From: Planctomycetota bacterium
Lineage (GTDB): Bacteria > Planctomycetota > UBA1135 > GCA-002686595
Assembly: GCA_020638875.1 (NCBI GenBank)
Contig: JACKHS010000017.1
Span: 1 to 64,000 of the forward strand
Direction: 5' to 3'
Length of the DNA stretch: 64,000 nt
Shown: one piece after another, positions 42,780 through 52,095 of the stretch
Position numbering within the stretch: the first letter of the stretch is position 1
Layout of the letters: the number at the start of each line of letters is the position of its first letter
Program-made: the position numbers and the translations under genes
Notes under the pieces: model-generated
Told to the model about the DNA's origin: nothing
The model's input: the letters and a program-made list of their open reading frames with translations, nothing else
The model's database searches: none

Positions 42780-45380
42780 ATGAACCGCACCGCCCTGCCC
42801 TATTCCTGTATGGCCGTCGGCCGCGCCGCGAGCGTCCTGCTCGCCGGCCTCGGCGCCCTGACCTCGGCCGCGCAGGCCCAGGACACGACCTACACCACCG
42901 ACGCCGACTTCGACCTCGGCGTGCTCCTGAACGTCAACCACGACGCGCCGAACAGCGACCAGCTCCAGCTCGGCACGCAGGACCTGCCGTTCCCGTTCGT
43001 CAGCGTCGCCAACTCGGGCAACGACACGGTGGTGCGCATCGACGCCCTCACCGGCGTCGTGCTCGGCGAGTACCGCACCGCGCCGAACGGCGAGGCGAAG
43101 GACCCCTCGCGCGCCACGGTCGACCTGGCGGGCAACACCTGGGTCGGCAACCGCGCCGAGGACCTGCTCGGCATCACCGGCTCGGTGACGAAGGTGGGTG
43201 TGGTGATCGGCGGGACGCGCGTCAACGCGGCAGGCGTGCCCGACGCGAACGGCGAGTTCCTCGTCGGGCCCTTCGAGTACAGCACGGCCGTCGACCGCGA
43301 CGGCGACGGGCGCATCCGCACCTCGCGCGGCCTGGGCGACGACCTCGACTGGCCGGCCGGCTCGGACGTCACCGGCGGCGCGGGCGGCGGCCCGGCCCTC
43401 GTCCAGGACGCGCTCGACGAGCTCGTGCTCGTCTACCAGAAGACCACCGGCGTGCCGAACGTGCGCAGCCTCTCGGTCGACGCGCAGAACGACCTGTGGG
43501 TCGGCGGCTACACGATCACGCCCAACCGCTTCCGCCAGCTCGACGACGTCGACGGCTCGTTCCTCGGCGCCTCGTTCGACGCCAGCGTGCTGGGGTGCGG
43601 CGGCTACGGCGGCGTCGTGGACGCCAACGGCATCCTCTGGTCCGTGTCGCCGAACCAGCGCTCGTTGCTGCGGCTCGACACCGCGACGATGACGGGCGCG
43701 TGCATCAACTTCACGCCCTCGACGTTCACGCCGCGCGGCGTGGCGCTCGACGCGGCGGGCAACGTCTGGGTCGCGGGCGGCGGCGAGGTGCGACGCCTCG
43801 ACGCGGCCGGCAACGAGACCGCCCAGTTCCCCGTGGCCGTCGGCGGCAACCTGCACGGCCTCGTCGTGCACCCGCTGGACCAGTCGATCTTCGTGGCCGA
43901 CTTCGCCGGCGGCAACGTGTTGCGCGTCGACTCGGGTACGGGCGCCGTGATCGCCACGATCCCCGCCGGCACGCAGCCCAACGGCGTCGCCGTCGACGCG
44001 TTCGGCAAGGTCTGGGTGTCGTGTCAGGGCTCGGACGACGTGCGCCGCATCGACGACGCGTCGAACGCGGTCGACCTCGTCGTCCCGCTGGGCAACGGCT
44101 CGCAGCCGTTCAACCCCAGTGACATGACCGGCAGCGCGGCCTACACGAGCACGCTCCGCGTCGGTTCGTGGTCGGTGGTGACCGACGGCGGTCAGACCGG
44201 CACGCTGTGGGACAACGTGCTCTGGAGCGCGAACGTGCCGCAGGGCGCGCAGCTCGCCGTCTCGGCGCGCAGCGCCGAATCGCAGGCCGGGCTCACGGCG
44301 CAGGCGTTCGCGCCCGTCGCCAACGGCGCGGGGATCGTCCAGGTCGGGCGCTTCCTCGAGGTGAAGGTCGACTTCCAGAAGTCCGCCGTGGACGGCTCGT
44401 CGCCGGTGCTCTTCGACCTCACCGTCGAGGGCGACAACGACGCGGAGCCGCCGCGCGAGTGCGTCGAGATCGACCGCCGCCGCGCGGGCAGCTTGCTGCT
44501 GTACCCCGAGTTCGACAACCGCTCGGGCCGCATGACGCTGTTGACGCTGACGCACGTCGGCGACGCCGCCGACGTCACGGCGGAGTTCGTCTACATCGAC
44601 GGTGACGACTGCAGCGAGTTCAACCGCACCGAGACGCTCACGCCGCACGACACGCTGACGCTGCTCACGCCGGCGCACAACCCGCAGCAGGAGCTCGGCT
44701 ACCTGTACGTGTTCGCCAAGGACCGCCAGACGGGCGCGCCCGTCGCGGCGAACGTGCTGATCGGCAACGAGATCGTGCTCGACGGCCTCGACGCCTTCGA
44801 GTACGGCGTCAACGCCGTCTGCTTCCAGGCGTTGACCGCGGGCGAGACGGACGTCGACGGTGACGGCCTGCTCGACCTCGACGGCGTCGAGTACACCCAA
44901 GCGCCCGATCAGGTGCTGATCCCGCGCTTCTTCGGTCAGCTCGAGCCTCAGCAGCAGGCCGCGCCCGGCGCGCACCGCAGCCAGCTCGTGATGATCGCGT
45001 TGACGGGCGGCGCGCTGTTCGACACGACGCTCGACTTCCTGATCTACAACGACAACGAGGAGGTCTTCTCGGCCGAGCACACCTTCCGTTGCTGGGAGAA
45101 GACCGACCTGCTCTCGATCTCCGGGATCTTCGGCAACGGCTTCCTGCAGACGTGGACGAACGACGACCCGGACGAGATCCTGGGCGCGAGTCAGCGCGAA
45201 GCGGGCTGGTTCCGCATCGAAGGCGCGCAGGCGCAGTCGACGACCACGACGATCCTGAACCCCGCGTTCTACGCCGTGCTCGTCGAGCGCATCGGCCCGT
45301 ACGCGGTGGCGGACCTGCCCTTCGAGTCGTGCTCGCAGCCCGGCGGCGTCCTGCTGCCGCGCAGTCTGACGGGCGAGTAG
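42780..45380 (+). CDS. Secreted NHL/Vgb-like beta-propeller fused to the LLLYPEFDNR module
   Basis: 866 residues with signal peptide (ASVLLAGLGALTSAAQAQ). Residues 40-430 form an NHL or streptogramin-lyase-like propeller: VSVANSGNDTVVRIDALTG, LSVDAQNDLWVGGYTI, GVALDAAGNVWVAGGGEVR and GVAVDAFGKVWVSCQG. From about residue 565 a different module begins: GSLLLYPEFDNRSGRMTLLT, EFNRTETLTPHDTLTLL, TGGALFDTTLDFLIYNDNEE and LLPRSLTGE. The same module forms the whole mature part of the secreted proteins at 52096-53097 and 56146-57156. I do not recognise it. A DVDGDGLLDLDG loop inside it may bind calcium. The ATG has GAGGAG at a good distance. Confidence 0.8.
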   Translation: MNRTALPYSCMAVGRAASVLLAGLGALTSAAQAQDTTYTTDADFDLGVLLNVNHDAPNSDQLQLGTQDLPFPFVSVANSGNDTVVRIDALTGVVLGEYRTAPNGEAKDPSRATVDLAGNTWVGNRAEDLLGITGSVTKVGVVIGGTRVNAAGVPDANGEFLVGPFEYSTAVDRDGDGRIRTSRGLGDDLDWPAGSDVTGGAGGGPALVQDALDELVLVYQKTTGVPNVRSLSVDAQNDLWVGGYTITPNRFRQLDDVDGSFLGASFDASVLGCGGYGGVVDANGILWSVSPNQRSLLRLDTATMTGACINFTPSTFTPRGVALDAAGNVWVAGGGEVRRLDAAGNETAQFPVAVGGNLHGLVVHPLDQSIFVADFAGGNVLRVDSGTGAVIATIPAGTQPNGVAVDAFGKVWVSCQGSDDVRRIDDASNAVDLVVPLGNGSQPFNPSDMTGSAAYTSTLRVGSWSVVTDGGQTGTLWDNVLWSANVPQGAQLAVSARSAESQAGLTAQAFAPVANGAGIVQVGRFLEVKVDFQKSAVDGSSPVLFDLTVEGDNDAEPPRECVEIDRRRAGSLLLYPEFDNRSGRMTLLTLTHVGDAADVTAEFVYIDGDDCSEFNRTETLTPHDTLTLLTPAHNPQQELGYLYVFAKDRQTGAPVAANVLIGNEIVLDGLDAFEYGVNAVCFQALTAGETDVDGDGLLDLDGVEYTQAPDQVLIPRFFGQLEPQQQAAPGAHRSQLVMIALTGGALFDTTLDFLIYNDNEEVFSAEHTFRCWEKTDLLSISGIFGNGFLQTWTNDDPDEILGASQREAGWFRIEGAQAQSTTTTILNPAFYAVLVERIGPYAVADLPFESCSQPGGVLLPRSLTGE

Positions 45381-45481
45381 CCTTTCGCAGGAATCGACCT
45401 CGTCCTTCCGCCGGGGGCCTCGTAGTGGGGGATACTCCACGAGGCCCCCTCTCCATGCCCGCTGTACGCCCCCAGACATCG

Positions 45482-46483
45482 ATGAAGCTCCAGCTCCCCG
45501 CCCTCCTGCTCGTCTCCGCCCTCCTGGCCGCCTGCGACCAAGACGCGGCCGTGCCCCAGGGCGCCGCCCCCGCTCGCCCTGCGGTCGCGGTCGAGGAGCT
45601 GTTGCGCACCGAGCGCTGGGACGACGTCGTGACCGCGCTGGAGCCGGCCCTCGGCGCCGGCGAGCTGGATGCCAAGGGCTACCTGGCGCTCGCGCAAGCG
45701 CGCCTGGCCCAGAACGAGCTGCCCAAGGCCGAGCGCCTGCTGCGCGACGGTCTCGAAGCCACGCCGGGCCAGCTCGAGCTGTCCATGGCGTTGGCCCGCC
45801 TGTACCAGCGCGTCAACCAGGTCGACCGTGCACGCGCCGCCCTCGACGGTGCGGCCGAGGCGGGCGCGCAGAGCGCCGAGTACCAGCTCGAGCTGGGCGT
45901 GGTGCTCGGCCGCCAGGAGGAGCTCGCCGGCGCCCAGGCGGCGTTCGAGCGGGCGCGCGCGCTCGGCGCGGACGGCGCCGACGTCGACTTCAACCTGGGC
46001 GTGATCGCCGCCGCCAACCACGACCACGAGGGTGCGATCGGCCACTTCCAGGCGGCGCTGACGGCGTCGCCCGACTCGCTGCACATCAAGCGCGAGCTCG
46101 CCAAGAGCCTGCTCGCCGCCGCGCCGCAGGACCCCGAGCGCGCGACGCAGGTGCTCGCGATGGTGGACGAGGTCGTCGACCACTCGCAGGAGGACTGGCG
46201 CGCGTGGGCGCTCGGCGCCGAGTGCGAGATGGTCCTCGGCGACCCGGTCGCCGCGCAGGCCTACGCCCTGAAGGCGCTGGAGTTCAGCCGCAACGAGCCC
46301 TCGATCGAGGATCTCTACCGCCGCGTCGCGCTCGAGGCGAAGGCGCTGCTCGAGTCCGAGGGGGTGCTCAGCCCGACCGCTCAGAAGAAGAGCGGGCCGC
46401 CGATCCCGGCGTCGATGCAGGAGCGCATGCGGCGGGCGGCGGAGAGTGCGCAGGCGGGCGAGGACGGCGCCGACGGCCGCTGA
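45482..46483 (+). CDS. TPR-repeat lipoprotein
   Basis: 333 residues. The signal peptide ends in a lipobox (LLVSALLAACDQD, Cys18). Tetratricopeptide repeats follow: AKGYLALAQARLAQNELPKA, LELSMALARLYQRVNQVDRA, AEYQLELGVVLGRQEELAGA and VDFNLGVIAAANHDHEGAIG. TPR arrays hold protein partners; as a lipoprotein it would act at the cell envelope. ATG 45455 (MPAVRPQTS then MKLQ) is an alternative start but would put nine residues before the signal peptide. The repeat element at 46488 begins 4 bases after the stop. Confidence 0.85.
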   Translation: MKLQLPALLLVSALLAACDQDAAVPQGAAPARPAVAVEELLRTERWDDVVTALEPALGAGELDAKGYLALAQARLAQNELPKAERLLRDGLEATPGQLELSMALARLYQRVNQVDRARAALDGAAEAGAQSAEYQLELGVVLGRQEELAGAQAAFERARALGADGADVDFNLGVIAAANHDHEGAIGHFQAALTASPDSLHIKRELAKSLLAAAPQDPERATQVLAMVDEVVDHSQEDWRAWALGAECEMVLGDPVAAQAYALKALEFSRNEPSIEDLYRRVALEAKALLESEGVLSPTAQKKSGPPIPASMQERMRRAAESAQAGEDGADGR

Positions 46484-46487
46484 CCGG

Positions 46488-46667
46488 ACTGGCCCCCTTG
46501 AGTGGGCACGGCCGCGCGTAGACTTCTGCGGCAAGCCCAGTTGCGCGCGCGTCGCGCGTTCCGGGGTCGGCCACGGGCCTGGCGCGCGGCCGATCGGCCC
46601 TCGAGGCACCGCTACCGCGGGCCCCGCCTCCTTGGCGGAGCGGGCGTGCCCACGGAAGGGGGCCAGT
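46488..46667. mobile_element. 180-bp MITE-like element E1 (ACTGGCCCCCTT family)
   Basis: Left end ACTGGCCCCCTTGAGTGGGC and right end GCCCACGGAAGGGGGCCAGT are 20-bp inverted repeats with two differences; ACG/CGT extends the pairing. The ends match those of the IS at 48876-50119. Just inside the left end, CTTCTGCGGCAAGCCCAGTT resembles the IS left end, TTCCGTCGCAAGCCCGTT. It has no coding capacity, so it is probably a deletion derivative moved by the IS transposase. Confidence 0.75.
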
Positions 46668-46987
46668 GGGGGGGAGCGGGGGCGTGGCCTCCTTCCAGCC
46701 CACAGACTCCCGGTCGCGGCCGCCTACGCAGAAAATAAAACTTCCTACAAATCAGGCCACCTGGGACGCCTGGCGGCGTGCTAGCCTGGCCTCTTGTCCT
46801 GGAACGAGTGCCCCGACAGCTATGGGGAGCTTCGACCTGGACGGTCTCCTTCCCACTATCCACTCGCCTTCACGGGCGACGATCTCCATCTCAGCGGGGT
46901 CCGAGAGAGTCCCGCTAGCGCCTCGATCCGCGGCCGGCCCTTCCGCCGTCCGCTCCCAGCCCGAGGCGACAACCCAGAGCTATTGCA
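46668..46987. other. Intergenic leader region of the FG-GAP gene
   Basis: No gene is seen. It contains an unusually AT-rich tract, AGAAAATAAAACTTCCTAC (46731-46749), and a GCTAGCCT box (46780-46787) that could be a -10 element with a leader of about 190 bases. No T-run terminator is present. Confidence 0.4.
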
Positions 46988-48817
46988 ATGAGCACCTCGA
47001 CGTTCACTCAGCGGGGACAGCAACCGAGCCCGCGCAGGTGGATCCTGTCCCTCGCCCTCGGCGCTCTCGCCCTCCTGGCTGGTTGCCACAACGGCACCAA
47101 CTCGGGCGACGGCAGCGGTGGTCAGTCGGACACGATCGGAGCGCCGACTCTTTCGACCGTCGTCCCCGGCACCGGCGCGCCCTCCGGGGGCACGCTCGTG
47201 ACGATCACCGGCAGCGGCTTCCTCACCGACGTCACCGGCGCGACGCAGGTCTCGTTCGGTGGTGTCGCGGCCACCAACGTGGTCGTCCTGGACGACGCGA
47301 CGCTGACCGCCGTCACGCCGCCCGGATCCGCCAACGACGACGTCGTCGCGGTGGAGGTCACCAACTCGCGCGGCGTCGGGAGCCTGGTGTCGGGCTTCCA
47401 CTACCTCGCCACCTTCGACCTCGTCAGCGACCTCAACGCCGACGGCTACCCCGACCTCGTGGTCTCCGCTGCGTACGACTCGACGGGCGGCGCCTTCGCG
47501 GGCTCCGTCTACGTGTTCTTCGGCGGGGCAGAGGTGAGCTTCGACGACCTCTCGGCGGCCGACGCCGACGTCAAGATCGTCGGTGGCGCGGGCGACCGCT
47601 TCGGCTCGAGCCTCGTCTCGGGGGACCTCGATGGCGACGGTGACGACGACCTCGCCATCGGTGCGCCGTTCGAGGATCTGGCTGCCGCCGACGGCGGCTC
47701 CGTGCGGATCTTCCTCGGACCTCTCTCCGCGGGCACCTTCGGCTACTCGGACGCGGACGTCGTCCTCGCCGGCGAGGGCTCCGTGGCGGGCGATCCCTAC
47801 GGCAGCACCGGCGACCTGTTCGGTGAGGTGATGTCCATCGGCGACGCGAACGGTGACGCCGTGCTCGACCTCCTCGTCGGCGCGCCTGGTGTCGACGTGG
47901 CGCCCCACACGTCTGCGGAGATCGAGGACGCGGGGCGCGCCTACGTGTTCCACGGCGGACTCGAGCTCGTGAGCCGCGGCGCGGCGGACGCGGATGTCGT
48001 CCTCAGCGGCGAACTCCGCGACGAGGCGTTCGGCAGCGCGGTCTGCCTCGCCGATGTCAACGGTGACGGCATGGCCGAGGCGGCCGTGGCCGGACAGGTG
48101 ACCTCCCCGCTGCTGTACGTGGGCGGATACGTGCACGTCTTCTCCGGGGCCGGCATGCACAGCGTGGGCCGCAGCGCCGCGACCTGGCGCCTCGAAGGCG
48201 AGGCCTACGGCGACCGCTTCGGTAGCTCCATCACCTGCGGCCTGCTCGACGGTGACGGCATCGAAGACCTGATCGTCGGCGCTCCGCGCGTCGACGGCCA
48301 GGCTACCGACACCGGCGCGGTCTACACCTTCCTCGGCGGCCCGGGCTTCCACGGCGGCAACGCCGGCCTGGCGAGCGCCATCTACGACGGCCAGCTCGCG
48401 TACGGCCGCTTCGGCAGCGAGCTGGCTTCGGCGGACGTGAACGGAGACGGCCATCAGGACGTGATGGTCGGCGCGCCCAACGCGTCCTTCGGTGCCATCA
48501 AGAACGGCCGCGTGTACGTCTTCTTCGGCTCGGACGTGCTCGTCGACGAGCTCTCCGAGTACAGCGACGTGATCTACACCGGCGAGTCGATCGAAGGTGG
48601 GCGATTCGGAAGCGCGATCGAGGTCCTCGACTACGACAGGAACGGAGTCGCCGACCTCATGTCCTCCGCCTTGGGCCTCGGCCAGGCGGCCGGGCGTGTG
48701 TACGTCTTCCGCGGCGCCGACGTGCTCCTCGATACCGAGGCCGTCGACGACGACTTGACGCTCACCGGCGAGAGCGAGGGTGGAAACTTCGGTTTCTCCA
48801 TCTCTCGCGGGAAGTAG
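46988..48817 (+). CDS. Lipoprotein with IPT/TIG domain and FG-GAP integrin-like propeller
   Basis: 609 residues. The signal peptide ends in lipobox LALLAGC. Residues 50-135 are an IPT/TIG domain (LSTVVPGTGAPSGGTLVTIT, GSGFLTDVTGATQVSFGGVA). Seven FG-GAP blades follow, each with a DxDxDGxxD calcium loop and FG(S/A/E): SGDLDGDGDDDLAIGAP, GDANGDAVLDLLVGAPG, ADVNGDGMAEAAVAG, DVNGDGHQDVMVGAPNASFG and so on. This resembles integrin-alpha-like surface propellers that bind ligands in a Ca-dependent way. A 14-bp terminator follows, then an IS. It is probably monocistronic. Confidence 0.88.
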   Translation: MSTSTFTQRGQQPSPRRWILSLALGALALLAGCHNGTNSGDGSGGQSDTIGAPTLSTVVPGTGAPSGGTLVTITGSGFLTDVTGATQVSFGGVAATNVVVLDDATLTAVTPPGSANDDVVAVEVTNSRGVGSLVSGFHYLATFDLVSDLNADGYPDLVVSAAYDSTGGAFAGSVYVFFGGAEVSFDDLSAADADVKIVGGAGDRFGSSLVSGDLDGDGDDDLAIGAPFEDLAAADGGSVRIFLGPLSAGTFGYSDADVVLAGEGSVAGDPYGSTGDLFGEVMSIGDANGDAVLDLLVGAPGVDVAPHTSAEIEDAGRAYVFHGGLELVSRGAADADVVLSGELRDEAFGSAVCLADVNGDGMAEAAVAGQVTSPLLYVGGYVHVFSGAGMHSVGRSAATWRLEGEAYGDRFGSSITCGLLDGDGIEDLIVGAPRVDGQATDTGAVYTFLGGPGFHGGNAGLASAIYDGQLAYGRFGSELASADVNGDGHQDVMVGAPNASFGAIKNGRVYVFFGSDVLVDELSEYSDVIYTGESIEGGRFGSAIEVLDYDRNGVADLMSSALGLGQAAGRVYVFRGADVLLDTEAVDDDLTLTGESEGGNFGFSISRGK

Positions 48818-48837
48818 GCATTCGAAGCCCATTCCTC

Positions 48838-48869
48838 GGACCCCGGGATGCCGTCGCATCCCGGGGTCC
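48838..48869 (+). terminator. Strong terminator of FG-GAP gene
   Basis: GGACCCCGGGATGC-CGTC-GCATCCCGGGGTCC is a perfect 14-bp stem with a tetraloop, 20 bases past the stop, followed by CTTCGT. The IS begins 6 bases later. Confidence 0.75.
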
Positions 48870-48875
48870 CTTCGT

Positions 48876-50119
48876 ACTGGCCCCCTTGAGTGGGCCCACA
48901 GGACCGGATTCCGTCGCAAGCCCGTTACCGCCGCGCGGTTCGAAAGTCCGCCTCTCGTCCAAGGCCCCGATGCCCCCGAGAGGAGCTCCGCGATGTTCGT
49001 CCCGCCTCGTTGCCCGAACCCTTCCTGCCCTCGTCACAGCGCGCCCACGCCGCGCTTCTACGTCCGCAAGGGGTGCTACCGGCCGAAGTGTCGTCCGCGT
49101 CCCGTCCAGCGGTTCCGGTGCAAGACCTGCGCACGCGGCTTCTCGCGCCAGACGTTCCGCGCCGACTACCGTGACCACAAGCCCCACCTGAATGTGGAGC
49201 TCGTGCGGCTGCTCTGCTCGGGCATCGGTTTGCGACAGTTGGCGCGACTCGTGAAGCTGACACGTCGGAACGCGCGCATGAAGTTCGAGAAGCTGGCGAG
49301 CCATGCAGCATGGCTCGACCACAACCTGAAGGTGGCGCGGCCGAAGTCGCGAGGGCGCTCGAGCTTCGAGCCGCAACGGCTGCACTTCGACGAGTTCGAG
49401 ACTTACGAGTCGCGGCGCAACACGCGGCCGCTCTCGATCGCAGTGATGATCGAGTCGCGTACCCGACTCCTCGTCGCCGCGGTCGCCGCGCCGATTCGGC
49501 CTCGTGGGAGGAAGACGCCCGCCCGGGAGGCCGCGATCGCGCGGGAAACGGAGCTTCTGGGGGCCCGACGCGATCGCTCTCGCTCGGCCTGCAGGTGGGT
49601 CTTCCGTCGTGCGGCGCGGATGGGGTTCAGCGGTGTCGTCGTGCTGCGCACGGACGAGAAGGGCACGTACTCGAGCTACGCCCGTCGCGCGTTCCGCGGA
49701 CGTCGACTCGTGCACCTTCGAACCTCGAGCAAGATCGCGAGAGATCGACGCAATCCGCTGTTCCCCATCAACCACACAGAGGCCGTGCTGCGAGATCTCA
49801 TGGGGCGCCTGCGTCGCCGTTCGTGGTTGGTGAGCAAGCGGCGCCGGTTCCTCAACCTGCACTTGGCGCTCTACGCAGCGTGGCGGAACTGGGTGCGCCC
49901 GCGCTTCAACTCCGACGACCTCTGTCCTGGGGAACTCGCGGGGCTGGTGCCGCGACGACTCTCGGCGGGCGAGCTCGTCGGATGGCGGCAGGACTGGGGC
50001 GGCTCGAGTCCGTCGCCGAGCTGGACCGGACGAGCGCTGCCGCGTGCGGACTAGTGCGGATGTGACGAGGGCTCGGCAGGGGAGAGGCCTCCCCGCCGAG
50101 CCCATCGAAGGGGGCCAGT
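48876..50119. mobile_element. IS1-like insertion sequence, about 1.24 kb
   Basis: Terminal inverted repeats are ACTGGCCCCCTTGAGTGGGC (left) and GCCCATCGAAGGGGGCCAGT (right), about 17 of 20 matching. One transposase gene fills the interior. Just inside the right end is a hairpin GGCTCGGC-(14 bases)-GCCGAGCC. No target-site duplication is visible: the left flank ends CCTTCGT and the right flank begins CCTAGCGG. The element sits between a terminator on the left and the last codon of a minus-strand gene on the right. With an intact-looking transposase and good ends it may still be active. Confidence 0.85.
48993..50054 (+). CDS. IS1-like transposase with N-terminal zinc ribbon
   Basis: 353 residues. 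The N-terminal zinc ribbon has Cys pairs in CPNPSCPRH and RFRCKTCARGFSRQ. A helix-turn-helix-like part (LVRLLCSGIGLRQLARLVKL, TRRNARMKFEKLA) follows. The DDE-type catalytic region contains LHFDEFETYE, VVVLRTDEKGTYSSYA and NHTEAVLRDLMGRLRRR, then a basic C-terminus. This order is that of IS1-family transposases, although here it is one continuous frame and needs no programmed frameshift. It cuts and joins DNA at the ACTGGCCCCC ends. The ATG at 48993 is the first before the zinc ribbon. Confidence 0.85.
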   Translation: MFVPPRCPNPSCPRHSAPTPRFYVRKGCYRPKCRPRPVQRFRCKTCARGFSRQTFRADYRDHKPHLNVELVRLLCSGIGLRQLARLVKLTRRNARMKFEKLASHAAWLDHNLKVARPKSRGRSSFEPQRLHFDEFETYESRRNTRPLSIAVMIESRTRLLVAAVAAPIRPRGRKTPAREAAIARETELLGARRDRSRSACRWVFRRAARMGFSGVVVLRTDEKGTYSSYARRAFRGRRLVHLRTSSKIARDRRNPLFPINHTEAVLRDLMGRLRRRSWLVSKRRRFLNLHLALYAAWRNWVRPRFNSDDLCPGELAGLVPRRLSAGELVGWRQDWGGSSPSPSWTGRALPRAD

Positions 50120-50120
50120 C

Positions 50121-51536
50121 CTAGCGGGAGCCCGGAGGACCGAAGGCCGCCACGTCGTTCAGATACACCCGCACACTCCCCGCCTCTGGCCGCATCTTGG
50201 TCGCGCCCGCGCCCACGACGACGTCCACGCGGCCGTCGCCGTTGACGTCGCCGAGGGACCCGCGTCCACCGGCGTCGCTGTTCGAGAGCATGCCCACCGG
50301 CGCGAACGCACCCGTGCCGTCTCCGCGGTAGAGCAGCACACCGATCCCCGGTCCGAACAGCAGCAGGTCCCCGTGCCCGTCGAGGTCGAAGTCCGCCGAG
50401 AGCACGTCGTGATAGGCCAGGTCACGCGGCAGGCCGCGGTCGATCTGCACCCAGGCGGCGCCGGTCCACTCGTAGACGCCGACGTCGTTGCGTTCGGACT
50501 CCTCGATGAGCGGGTCCGCGAGACCGCAGAAGGCGAGCTCCAGCGGGCCACCGGGGACGATGTCGCAGGGGATGCAGGCGTAGTAGAGGTTGCCGATGTT
50601 GAGCGGCTTGGGCAGCCCGATCGAGTGGTCCTCGAAGCGCAGCGCACCGTCGGGGCCGTCGTTCGTCGTCAGCAGCAGCTGCACGCCCCACTCGCCGGTG
50701 ACGTAGATGTCGTCGAGGCCGTTGCCGTCGAAGTCGGCCAGCTCGACCTGGCGGCCGTTGCGGCTCTTGCCGGCGCGCGGCGGAGCGGCGTAGCGCTCGA
50801 AGCTCCCGTCGCCCTTGCCGAGGAAGATCGCCAGCGGGCTGTGCGTCGTCTGGCTCCCGACGAACTGCGCGATGATGACCGCGTCCAGGTGTTCGTCGCC
50901 GTTGATGTTGCCCAGCGCGACGTCGAGCCCGAGGAACGAGGAGTCGATCGCGTTGGGTACCTCCTCCCACAGGATGCTCTCGGCATCGTCGGGGTGGGGG
51001 CGGTTGAGGAGCACGCGGGGGCGCTCCTTGTGCGAGGCGAAGACGAGGTCCGTGCGCCCGTCGTGGTCGAGGTCCGCGGCCTCGATCCCGCCGTACATCA
51101 GCGTGCGCGGGATGCCGTCGATGGCGAGCTTCCACCCGCCGGCTCGGGTACGCAGCCAGACGTTGAGGCCGTCCTCCTCGCGGTTCGAGGCGGCGATGTC
51201 ACCGAGCCCGTCGCCGTTCAGGTCGGCGAGCAGGGGGTGCTCGCGCCACGTGCCGTCGACCGGCAGGCCCTCACTCGTCTCGACGAAGCCGAGCACGGGG
51301 ACCGTGCTGAGGTCGGCGCCCTTGCCGGGCTGCGCGCCCGCGAACAGGCCCTCGATGGTCTGGAGGGTGCGCTCGGGCACCTGCGGCAGCGCGGGAGGCT
51401 CCTCGACCGGCGCGACGACGGTGGGCTCGGCCGGAGGCGGAGGCGCGCTCGAGTCGCTGCAGGCGGCCAGGAGCAAGGCCGAGGCGGCGAGCAGGGGCGA
51501 GGGGACCAGGCGGGCGGGGACGAGGGGCAGCTTCAT
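50121..51536 (-). CDS. FG-GAP/VCBS-repeat lipoprotein
   Basis: 471 residues. The signal peptide ends in lipobox ASALLLAACSDSS. A Pro-rich linker is followed by FG-GAP/VCBS blades with calcium loops: LLADLNGDGLGDIAASNRE, AADLDHDGRTDLVFASHKE, LGNINGDEHLDAVIIAQF, LADFDGNGLDDIYVTGEWG and LGDVNGDGRVDVVVGAGA. It is a predicted surface propeller, distantly like the protein at 46988. The stop codon (50121-50123) is 1 base from the right end of the IS, so the original 3' flank has been replaced by the insertion. GATAAG lies 7 bases before the ATG and could be a weak leaderless -10. Confidence 0.85.
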   Translation of the reverse strand: MKLPLVPARLVPSPLLAASALLLAACSDSSAPPPPAEPTVVAPVEEPPALPQVPERTLQTIEGLFAGAQPGKGADLSTVPVLGFVETSEGLPVDGTWREHPLLADLNGDGLGDIAASNREEDGLNVWLRTRAGGWKLAIDGIPRTLMYGGIEAADLDHDGRTDLVFASHKERPRVLLNRPHPDDAESILWEEVPNAIDSSFLGLDVALGNINGDEHLDAVIIAQFVGSQTTHSPLAIFLGKGDGSFERYAAPPRAGKSRNGRQVELADFDGNGLDDIYVTGEWGVQLLLTTNDGPDGALRFEDHSIGLPKPLNIGNLYYACIPCDIVPGGPLELAFCGLADPLIEESERNDVGVYEWTGAAWVQIDRGLPRDLAYHDVLSADFDLDGHGDLLLFGPGIGVLLYRGDGTGAFAPVGMLSNSDAGGRGSLGDVNGDGRVDVVVGAGATKMRPEAGSVRVYLNDVAAFGPPGSR

Positions 51537-52095
51537 GCGGTGCCTTATCGGTAGGTGGAGAGGCGAACGTGACAGTCGCGTCGGGGATAGCGGAGCGGTC
51601 CTAGACGAGGTCCCCCGAGAGGGTTGCGGCGGTCCGCGGCGTGGCGGCGGCGCGCGACTCGGGGGACGACGGCGCGGTCTACGGCGGGGGTGGGGGGAGG
51701 CTGGCGAAAGGGCCGTGATTCCGCGGATTTGGGCTTGCGCGGGGCGCTCGCTCGGGTTGAAATGCGTCTTCCTGGATGGGGGGTGGGGATACCCGAGCCC
51801 CTGCTTCCGGGGCCTTTGAAAATCCCACAGTTCCAGGGCTTTTCAGAAAAAGCCTTGCCTGTCAGGGGCGCGGGATGATATCCAACATCCTTCGACTCAG
51901 ACAGTGCTTGGAGGCCCGTCGCCTCTCCCCGTCGTGCGGGGGCTCGCGCCCATCCCTCGGGCTCGCTTCCCTGCCGGCGCCACGAGTAGGCGGGCTATCG
52001 CAACCACCAAGTAGATGTGTGTGCACCGATCGGTCCCTCCTGGGCCGGTCTACTGAATGTCACCTAGGCTTCAACTCCTTCCCAGAGAGAGCATC
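51537..52095. promoter_or_regulatory. Divergent intergenic region with hairpins and a possible promoter
   Basis: No gene is seen. GC content drops here. A hairpin, GGCTTTT-caga-AAAAGCC (51837-51854), sits next to TTGCCT (51853-51858), which is followed after 17 bases by ATATCC (51876-51883 region), a possible promoter for the 52096 gene with a leader of about 210 bases. Short runs such as TTTGAAAATCCC are otherwise rare in this DNA. Confidence 0.35.

Noticed and set aside
42549..45479. Long minus-strand open frame opposite the propeller-module gene
   Set aside because: The plus strand encodes a signal peptide and clear propeller blades; the minus frame has low-complexity Arg/Val/Asp composition.
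45455..45481. Alternative start of the TPR lipoprotein (MPAVRPQTS)
   Set aside because: It would place nine residues before a well-formed lipoprotein signal peptide that starts at its own Met.
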